Part shown: positions 1 to 4,694 of the stretch, piece by piece | Layout: every line of letters starts with the position of its first letter | Numbering within the stretch: the stretch's first letter is position 1 | NCBI GenBank assembly: GCA_023415815.1 | Contig: JAEZJL010000322.1 | Coordinates: 1-6,198 of the forward strand | DNA: 6,198 nucleotides | Source: Bacillota bacterium | GTDB lineage: Bacteria > Bacillota > Clostridia > Acetivibrionales > DTU013 | Direction: 5' to 3' | Program-made: the position numbers and the translations under genes | Notes under the pieces: generated by a model | Databases searched by the model: none | Told to the model about the DNA's origin: nothing | What the model saw: the letters and a program-made list of their open reading frames with translations, nothing else

Positions 1-375
1 TGGGCGTATACCGACCCGCATATGCAGATCACGGCGGCCGCAAACCTTTCAAAGAACGACGTCGTGGTGGTCATCTCCTACTCGGGGGAGACCAGCGACA
101 TCATCGACACCGTCAGAATCGCAAAGGAATCGGGAGCGACCATCATAGCCATAACGAAATACGGCATGAACACGCTCGCCGAAATCTCCGACATCCACCT
201 GTTCCTGTCCTCGCCCGAAACGACCATGAGAAGCGGAGCGATGGGCTCACGAATAGCGCAGCTCACGATAATCGACATAATATTTACAGGCGTAGCAAGC
301 CTTGAATACCCGTATATAAAGAAATATCTCGACAGGACCAAGGAAGTCAGCGTCAAAAAAAGATACAACAGGTAG
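1..375 (+). CDS. RpiR/MurR-family transcriptional regulator, C-terminal SIS domain (partial, 5' end outside window)
   Basis: The frame is open from base 1 and ends at TAG 373-375, giving 124 residues of the C-terminal half of a protein. RpiR-family regulators are usually about 280 residues, with an N-terminal helix-turn-helix followed by a SIS domain that binds a phosphosugar; the DNA-binding half is not in the window. What is visible is a typical SIS core: the sugar-phosphate loop ISYSGETSD at visible residues 25-33, then AKESGATIIAIT (41-52), an LAEISD segment (59-64) and the family-typical SRIAQL stretch (83-88). The tail is basic and ends VKKRYNR. MurQ and GlmS also carry SIS domains, but the SRIAQL segment and the C-terminal KRY ending fit RpiR regulators. 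It lies directly upstream of, and parallel to, a hexosaminidase/AnmK gene set. A role as local regulator sensing MurNAc-6-P or GlcNAc-6-P is therefore likely but inferred. No terminator is evident after it, so read-through is possible. Confidence 0.9.
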   Translation, partial: WAYTDPHMQITAAANLSKNDVVVVISYSGETSDIIDTVRIAKESGATIIAITKYGMNTLAEISDIHLFLSSPETTMRSGAMGSRIAQLTIIDIIFTGVASLEYPYIKKYLDRTKEVSVKKRYNR

Positions 376-392
376 AAATAATGTTATATTCA

Positions 393-401
393 TGTTATAC
401 T
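393..401 (+). promoter_or_regulatory. Possible extended -10 promoter element upstream of the GH20 gene
   Basis: TGTTATACT matches an extended -10 element (TG, one base, then TATACT at 396-401). No good TTGACA-like -35 is seen 16-18 bases upstream. An extended -10 can work without one, and the surrounding DNA is very AT-rich. Transcription would begin near 408, at the edge of the 12-base repeats. In such AT-rich DNA chance matches are common; the TATAAT hexamers at 420-425 and 432-437 are alternative -10 candidates. Confidence 0.35.
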
Positions 402-407
402 ATTAAT

Positions 408-443
408 TATAATAAGCGTTATAATAAATGGTATAATAAATAG
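408..443 (+). repeat. Three tandem 12-base repeats (TATAATAA + 4 bases), candidate operator
   Basis: TATAATAA occurs at 408-415, 420-427 and 432-439, each followed by four bases (GCGT, ATGG, ATAG), so the period is exactly 12 bases. The second and third full units differ at one position. A degenerate fourth unit, TATACTAT, lies one period earlier at 396-403. ATTATAAT at 406-413 is also a perfect palindrome. The array fills most of the gap between the regulator gene and the hexosaminidase SD. It could bind a regulator such as the adjacent RpiR-family protein, or give stacked -10 elements. The function is inferred; the repeat itself is plain in the sequence. Confidence 0.6.
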
Positions 444-448
444 CGTAT

Positions 449-454
449 GGAGGG
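449..454 (+). promoter_or_regulatory. Ribosome binding site deciding the GH20 start
   Basis: GGAGGG at 449-454 ends four bases before ATG 459. An in-frame ATG at 447 overlaps this Shine-Dalgarno sequence and has no purine-rich site of its own upstream (the preceding bases are AT-rich, ending TAGCGT). The start at 459 is therefore preferred, which removes four residues (MEGN) from the longest reading frame. Confidence 0.8.
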
Positions 455-458
455 AAAT

Positions 459-2336
459 ATGAAGCTGAACATTGTTGGAGCCGATAGAGCGCTCAATGAA
501 GGAGCATGTGAGCTTGCCGGTATTCTGGGCATTGCCCTGTGCGGGGACGGCATTCCGGTAAAGCTTGAAAAGAGCGCCGCCGGGCTTTCCGTGTCGCCGG
601 ACGGCGAAGGCTATACCATCGCTTACTGCCGGACGGTTGAATTTTACCGCGCCCTGGGGCTGCTTGCCGAGGGTCTGAAAGCCGGCGCGGAGGTGAATGT
701 CAGGCAGATCCCCCGCTTTTCCATGAACGGGCTGATGCTGGACAATTCGAGAAATGCCGTCCAGACCGTGCCGACCGTCAAGAGAATGCTGCGGTATATG
801 GCGCTGATGGGCCTTTCCACCCTTCAGCTGTACACCGAGGACACCTTCGAAATAGAGGGATATCCGTACTTCGGCTACATGCGCGGACGCTTTACCGCAG
901 ATGAAATAAAGGAGTGCGACGCCTACGCCGCAATGCTCGGCATAGAGCTGATCCCGTGCGTCCAGACCCTGGCCCATTTGAATCAGGCCATACGCTGGAA
1001 GGCCTTCAGCGATATAACCGATTTCGGCGACATCCTGCTGGCCGGCGAGGAGAAGACGTACGAGTTCCTGGATGCCATGCTCGCCTCCGTTTCGTCCATG
1101 TTCAAAAGCAGGCGGATCAATATCGGCATGGACGAGGCGCATATGGTGGGGCTTGGGAAGTACCTGGACAAAAACGGCTACCACAACAGGTTCGACATCA
1201 TGAACAGGCATCTTGAAAGGGTGCTGGAGCTCTGTAAAAAATACGGCTTTAAGGCGATGATGTGGAGCGACATGTTTTTCCGCCTGTCCGCTTCGGGCTC
1301 GTATTATGTCGAGGACAGCATACCGCGGCATGTCCTGGACGCCATACCGCCCGAGGTATCGATGGTATACTGGGATTATTACAGCGAGAGCAAGGAAAAA
1401 TACGATTCAATGATAAAAGCGCATCTGAAATTCAACAACCCGGTCGTTTTTGCGGGCGGGGCGTGGAAATGGACGGGCTTCGCTCCGGCCGTGGCGTACA
1501 GCCTGCACGTGAGCCGGATGGCGATAGAAAGCTGCCTGGAGAACGGAGTTCAGGAGGTCTTCGTAACGTCCTGGGGCGACTACGGCTCGGAATGCTCGTG
1601 CTATTCGACGCTTCCGACCTTGCAGCTGTACGCCGAGGCCGATTACGGAGGGGATATCTCGGACGCCGGGCTTTCAAGACGCTTTGAAGCCTGTACGGGC
1701 GGTGTCTTTGAAGACTTTCTGGAGATGGACTCTCCGAACCTTCTGCCAGACAATCCCGCGCCTGGCGCGTGCAGCGTGAACCCGAGCAGGTACCTCCTTT
1801 TCCAGGACGTGCTGTGCGGGCTCTTCGACAGGCACATAGCGGAGGGCAAATACAACGGGCACTACCACGGGAGTGCGCAGAGGCTTGCCGAGTGCGCCGG
1901 CAGGAACCCCCAGTTTGAAAAAGCCTTCACTATGCTTTCTAAGCTCTCTGATGTGCTCGAAATAAAATGCGACCTGGGCGTAAGGCTTGCAAAGGCGTAT
2001 CTGAGCGGCGACAGGGAGCTCTTATCTCGTATTTCCGGCAATGAGCTCCCGGCGCTGCACGAGCGTGTCGCCGAGCTTCACCGGGCATTCAAGGAGCAGT
2101 GGGTGTCCGAAAACAAGGTCTTCGGCTTTGATGTCCAGGATATAAGGTTCGGCGGGCTGCTGGCGCGGCTTAACGCTGCGGGGGAACGGATAGAGGATTA
2201 TCTTGCCGGAAGGATAGAGCGCATTGAAGAGCTGGAGCAGGAAAGGCTGTATTTCGACGCGAGGACGGAGGAAGGCGGCATGCCGCATCTCGCGGTGAAC
2301 AGATGGCCGCTCATGGCGACGGCGGGTATATTGTAA
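459..2336 (+). CDS. GcnA-like GH20 beta-N-acetylhexosaminidase, cytoplasmic
   Basis: This 625-residue protein would release terminal beta-linked GlcNAc (or GalNAc) by the substrate-assisted mechanism of glycoside hydrolase family 20. The N-terminal part (about 1-80) is a small alpha/beta domain. From about residue 80 (RFSMNGLMLDNSRNAVQT) a TIM barrel runs to about 400, with the catalytic Asp-Glu pair D225-E226 in NIGMDEAH. Aromatic and acidic pocket motifs follow at W269-S-D271, W305-D306-Y-Y, GGAWKWTGF (333-341) and SWGDYGSECS (371-380). The remaining ~220 residues look helical and charged. Length and motifs agree with the streptococcal GcnA type (about 627 residues) rather than with secreted chitobiases. 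No signal peptide or membrane segment is visible, so it should act on imported sugars. It is followed 30 bases later by the oxidoreductase gene and then anmK, which points to cell-wall amino-sugar salvage (inference). Exact substrate is not readable from the sequence. Confidence 0.9.
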   Translation: MKLNIVGADRALNEGACELAGILGIALCGDGIPVKLEKSAAGLSVSPDGEGYTIAYCRTVEFYRALGLLAEGLKAGAEVNVRQIPRFSMNGLMLDNSRNAVQTVPTVKRMLRYMALMGLSTLQLYTEDTFEIEGYPYFGYMRGRFTADEIKECDAYAAMLGIELIPCVQTLAHLNQAIRWKAFSDITDFGDILLAGEEKTYEFLDAMLASVSSMFKSRRINIGMDEAHMVGLGKYLDKNGYHNRFDIMNRHLERVLELCKKYGFKAMMWSDMFFRLSASGSYYVEDSIPRHVLDAIPPEVSMVYWDYYSESKEKYDSMIKAHLKFNNPVVFAGGAWKWTGFAPAVAYSLHVSRMAIESCLENGVQEVFVTSWGDYGSECSCYSTLPTLQLYAEADYGGDISDAGLSRRFEACTGGVFEDFLEMDSPNLLPDNPAPGACSVNPSRYLLFQDVLCGLFDRHIAEGKYNGHYHGSAQRLAECAGRNPQFEKAFTMLSKLSDVLEIKCDLGVRLAKAYLSGDRELLSRISGNELPALHERVAELHRAFKEQWVSENKVFGFDVQDIRFGGLLARLNAAGERIEDYLAGRIERIEELEQERLYFDARTEEGGMPHLAVNRWPLMATAGIL

Positions 2337-2353
2337 AAATATCCGACATGCAA

Positions 2354-2359
2354 AGGAGA
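2354..2359 (+). promoter_or_regulatory. Ribosome binding site of the Gfo/Idh/MocA gene
   Basis: AGGAGA within AAAGGAGAG sits 7 bases before ATG 2367. It lies in the only 30-base gap between the hexosaminidase stop and this gene, where no promoter or terminator is apparent, supporting one shared transcript. Confidence 0.8.
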
Positions 2360-2366
2360 GATTGAT

Positions 2367-3392
2367 ATGGAAAAGATAAAAATGGCCATTGTAGGCGCGG
2401 GCACATGGGGTGAAAACCATGCCCGGATATATGACGACCACCCTTGCGCGGAGGTCGTGGCGGTGTGTGATTACGATACGGGAAAGGCCCAGAGGCTGGC
2501 GGCGAAATTCGGCATAAAGCAGGTGTACTCCGATTACAGGGAGATGGCTTCGAAAAGCGGCTGCGACGCGGTGGCCATCGTAACCCCGGACTTCCTGCAC
2601 GCCGATATAGCGATAGCGTGCGCCGATCAAAAAAAGCATCTCCTGATAGAGAAGCCCATAGCCACCACTTATAAGGACATCTACAACATCATGGAGGCTG
2701 TGAACAGAAACGGCGTCAGGGCCATGGTAGACCTCCACAACCGGTGGAGCCCGCCCTTCAGCGTGGCCAAGCAGGCCATCGACAACGGCGACCTGGGCGA
2801 GCCCTACAGCGCCTATTTCAGGCTGAACGACATAAAATGGGTCGCCACGGACCTCCTGCCGTGGGCGTCGAAATCCTCCATCCTGTGGTTCCTGGGCAGT
2901 CACAGCCTCGACACGCTCAGATGGTTCATGGGCTCCGAGGTGGAGCGCGTCTACTCCGTTTCAAGGGAGGGCGTTTTAAAGGGGATGGGCGTGGACACCG
3001 TCGACATGTATATGACCACGCTCGAGTTCAAAAACGGCTGCATCGCGCAGATGGAGAACGGCTGGATAACGCCCAACGGCAATACGAACATAAACGATAT
3101 GAAATGCACCTTGCTAGGCACAAAGGGCATGATAAACATCGATACTTCGAGCCACAACCTCATACAGAAGGTGACGGAGGAGAAGGCCGAGACGCCGGAT
3201 ATCCTTGTCAGGCATTATATCGACGGCAAGCCCAAGGGCTTTTCCTACGAGAGCATCCGCCATTTTGTGGACCGCCTCGCGGACGGCCGCGAATTCGGCG
3301 TGTCGCTGGAGGACGCGGCCAATACCTCGCTGGCGATACTCGCCATATTCGAGTCCGCGCAGAAGAAGCAGCCGGTTACGGTCAAGTATTGA
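2367..3392 (+). CDS. Gfo/Idh/MocA-family NAD(P)-dependent oxidoreductase
   Basis: A 341-residue protein of normal length for the family, which oxidises or reduces sugars, inositols and related polyols and includes a few NAD-dependent glycosidases. The N-terminal Rossmann fold carries the dinucleotide loop G10-x-G12-x-x-G15 (VGAGTWGENHA, 9-19). D35 follows the second strand (VAVCDYD) and would suit NAD ribose binding. The family hallmark E95-K96-P97 is intact, with K96 the expected catalytic lysine. The C-terminal alpha/beta domain holds HNRW (124-127) and GSHSLD (177-182), where H179 is the likely catalytic histidine. The Asp that many members carry four residues before this His is replaced by F175. 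No signal peptide is present. It lies between the hexosaminidase and anmK and abuts the latter by 2 bases, so its substrate is probably an amino sugar or anhydrosugar from the same pathway. That is inference; the family is too broad to name the reaction. Confidence 0.9.
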   Translation: MEKIKMAIVGAGTWGENHARIYDDHPCAEVVAVCDYDTGKAQRLAAKFGIKQVYSDYREMASKSGCDAVAIVTPDFLHADIAIACADQKKHLLIEKPIATTYKDIYNIMEAVNRNGVRAMVDLHNRWSPPFSVAKQAIDNGDLGEPYSAYFRLNDIKWVATDLLPWASKSSILWFLGSHSLDTLRWFMGSEVERVYSVSREGVLKGMGVDTVDMYMTTLEFKNGCIAQMENGWITPNGNTNINDMKCTLLGTKGMINIDTSSHNLIQKVTEEKAETPDILVRHYIDGKPKGFSYESIRHFVDRLADGREFGVSLEDAANTSLAILAIFESAQKKQPVTVKY

Positions 3393-3394
3393 AT

Positions 3395-4582
3395 ATGAAA
3401 TTTTTTGATAAGCGGGACAAGCTTGCAATAGGACTTATGTCCGGCACCTCGGTGGACGGCATTGACGCCGCCCTGGTGGAGATAAACGGGGACGGCCCCG
3501 GAACCAAAATGCGCCTTATCGAATTTATCAATGCGCCCTACGGGGACGATGTGCGAAGGCGTATATTCGAGCTTTTTAATGTGGAAACCTCCCGGGTGGA
3601 CAGGATAGGCTATATGAATTTCCTCTTAGGCGAGCTGTTTGCAGACGCCGCCATAGCCGTCGCCGCAAAGGCGGGCGTTGATATCGCCAGGGTGGATTTT
3701 ATAGGCTCGCACGGCCAGACCATCTATCACATGCCGGAAATATGCGGCGAGCATGGCTATGACATAAGGTACTCCGTTCAGATAGGCGAGGGCGCGGTCA
3801 TAGCGCAGCGCACAGGAGCGGTCGCCGTATCCGATTTCAGGGTGGGCGATATCGCGGCGGGAGGACAGGGCGCGCCCCTGGTACCGTATACCGAATACAT
3901 CCTGTTTTCTGATAAAACGCGCAGCACGCTGCTCCAGAACATAGGCGGGATCAGCAATGTAACCCTGCTTCCGGCAGGCTGTGCGGCGGAGCAGGTAATC
4001 GCCTTTGACACCGGCCCCGGCAACATGGTCATCGACGGACTTGTAAAAGCCTTCACAGGCGGCAGGCTGACAATGGACAGGGACGGTGAAACGGCAGGCA
4101 GGGGCAGGGTAAACCGGGAGCTTCTGGCCTGCCTGCTCGACGACCCGTATATCCGCATCAAGCCGCCCAAATCCACCGGAAGGGAATATTTCGGAGAAGA
4201 GTATGTAAAAAAGGTAATAGCGCTTTCAGAACAGAAGGGCATTCCGGAATGCGATACGGTAGCTACGGCCACATACCTGACTGCCGCCTTTACCCTCGAA
4301 GCCTACAGGAGATATATAAAGCCCTTATGCAAGGCGGACAGATTGATAACAGGCGGGGGAGGGAGCTACAACCCCGTACTGCTGGGCTTTCTGAGGGAGG
4401 AAATGGGAAAGGAGGGCATCTCTGTGACGACGCAGGAGGAAGAGGGCTGCAGCAGCGATGCAAAAGAAGCCGTGGCCTTTGCCATACTCGCCAACGAGAC
4501 CCTCTGCGGAAACTTCAACAATATCCCCGCCGCAACCGGAGCGGCGAGGAAAACGGTCATGGGAAAGATTTCATTGCCTTAA
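3395..4582 (+). CDS. anmK: Anhydro-N-acetylmuramic acid kinase
   Basis: AnmK hydrates and phosphorylates 1,6-anhydro-MurNAc with ATP to give MurNAc-6-phosphate, a cytoplasmic step of peptidoglycan recycling. The 395-residue product has the full set of family motifs: GLMSGTSVDGID (13-24), DFIGSHGQTI (101-110), GDIAAGGQGAPL (151-162, with D152 the presumed catalytic base), NIGGISNVT (182-190), the phosphate-binding AFDTGPGNMVID (203-214), ITGGGGSYNPVLL (318-330) and DAKEAVAFAILAN (355-367). The same frame stays open upstream to 2744 but overlaps the oxidoreductase gene and carries no AnmK-like sequence. ATG 3395 puts the first ATP-loop motif at residue 13, as in known AnmK proteins. The gene starts 2 bases after the upstream TGA and has no clear Shine-Dalgarno, so translation is probably coupled; TTG 3389 is a weaker alternative start. 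MurQ, the next enzyme in the usual route, is not in the window. Confidence 0.95.
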   Translation: MKFFDKRDKLAIGLMSGTSVDGIDAALVEINGDGPGTKMRLIEFINAPYGDDVRRRIFELFNVETSRVDRIGYMNFLLGELFADAAIAVAAKAGVDIARVDFIGSHGQTIYHMPEICGEHGYDIRYSVQIGEGAVIAQRTGAVAVSDFRVGDIAAGGQGAPLVPYTEYILFSDKTRSTLLQNIGGISNVTLLPAGCAAEQVIAFDTGPGNMVIDGLVKAFTGGRLTMDRDGETAGRGRVNRELLACLLDDPYIRIKPPKSTGREYFGEEYVKKVIALSEQKGIPECDTVATATYLTAAFTLEAYRRYIKPLCKADRLITGGGGSYNPVLLGFLREEMGKEGISVTTQEEEGCSSDAKEAVAFAILANETLCGNFNNIPAATGAARKTVMGKISLP

Positions 4583-4592
4583 AGCACATCCA

Positions 4593-4623
4593 AAACACAG
4601 GGGCCGCATTTTCCCTGTTTCTT
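4593..4623 (+). terminator. Candidate intrinsic terminator after anmK
   Basis: ACAGGG (4597-4602) pairs with CCCTGT (4613-4618). G4603-T4612 can add a wobble pair, and A4594-A4595 can pair with T4619-T4620 if C4596 bulges. The loop is 8-10 bases. A U-rich tail (TTTCTT, 4618-4623) follows at once. It begins 10 bases after the anmK stop, the expected position for the end of this transcript. The stem is short and the tail is broken by C, so termination may be partial. Confidence 0.55.
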
Positions 4624-4626
4624 CCC

Positions 4627-4643
4627 CCGGGTGAATAACCCGG
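4627..4643 (+). other. Short perfect hairpin around the -35 region
   Basis: CCGGGT (4627-4632) and ACCCGG (4638-4643) form a perfect 6-base inverted repeat with the 5-base loop GAATA. No T-run follows on either strand, so it is not a typical terminator. It encloses the TGAATA -35 candidate of the next gene. It could be a protein-binding palindrome, a second element aiding termination, or chance. Confidence 0.45.
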
Positions 4644-4661
4644 TTCCCGATGGCAATACTT
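4632..4661 (+). promoter_or_regulatory. Candidate sigma-G (forespore) promoter for the germination gene
   Basis: TGAATA at 4632-4637 is identical to the usual sigma-G -35 consensus. After 17 bases comes AATACTT at 4655-4661, matching five of seven positions of the -10 consensus CATACTA. This spacing is in the normal range for sigma-G. Germinant-receptor operons are known sigma-G targets in Bacillus, so the promoter type fits the gene it precedes. The start site would fall near 4668, leaving a leader of about 27 bases. Confidence 0.6.
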
Positions 4662-4684
4662 AGCGAATGTAGATTTATCGGGGA
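4644..4684 (+). other. Long-range stem that could mask the gerA-like gene's ribosome binding site
   Basis: TTCCCGAT (4644-4651) can pair with ATCGGGGA (4677-4684) through eight base pairs, one of them G-U, across a 25-base loop. The 3' arm covers most of the Shine-Dalgarno GGGGAG. The 5' arm lies before the predicted sigma-G start site, so only RNA reading through from anmK would contain both arms. The pairing is visible; the regulatory meaning is inferred. Confidence 0.35.
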
Positions 4685-4685
4685 G
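4680..4685 (+). promoter_or_regulatory. Ribosome binding site of the germination gene
   Basis: GGGGAG at 4680-4685 precedes ATG 4695 by nine bases of AT-rich spacer. No other ATG in this frame nearby has a comparable site, which fixes the start. Confidence 0.75.
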
Positions 4686-4694
4686 TATAAATAT

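Noticed and set aside
1..375. MurQ (MurNAc-6-P etherase) as the identity of the first SIS-domain fragment
   Set aside because: MurQ would suit the pathway, but the SRIAQL segment and the short basic KRY ending fit the RpiR regulator family, and the fragment lacks the helical C-terminal extension MurQ has after its SIS domain.
408..443. CRISPR-like or transposon-related repeat
   Set aside because: The units are 12 bases, directly adjacent, AT-rich and lack spacers; no transposase or terminal inverted repeats are nearby.
390..1331. Long minus-strand reading frame (313 codons) opposite the hexosaminidase gene
   Set aside because: It is antisense to a clearly recognisable GH20 gene, shows no family motif and has no convincing start site; such open frames are common opposite GC-rich-third-position genes.
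2022..2903. Minus-strand reading frame spanning the end of the GH20 gene and the start of the oxidoreductase gene
   Set aside because: It crosses two real + strand genes and their SD, and its translation has no domain features.
2744..3394. A 217-residue N-terminal extension of AnmK in the same frame
   Set aside because: It overlaps the oxidoreductase gene in another frame, is low-complexity and Arg/Gly/His-rich, and has no AnmK-like sequence; ATG 3395 matches the family's usual start.
4627..4643. Intrinsic terminator at the CCGGGT/ACCCGG hairpin
   Set aside because: No T-run follows on either strand; the hairpin at 4593-4623 with its U-rich tail is the better terminator candidate.
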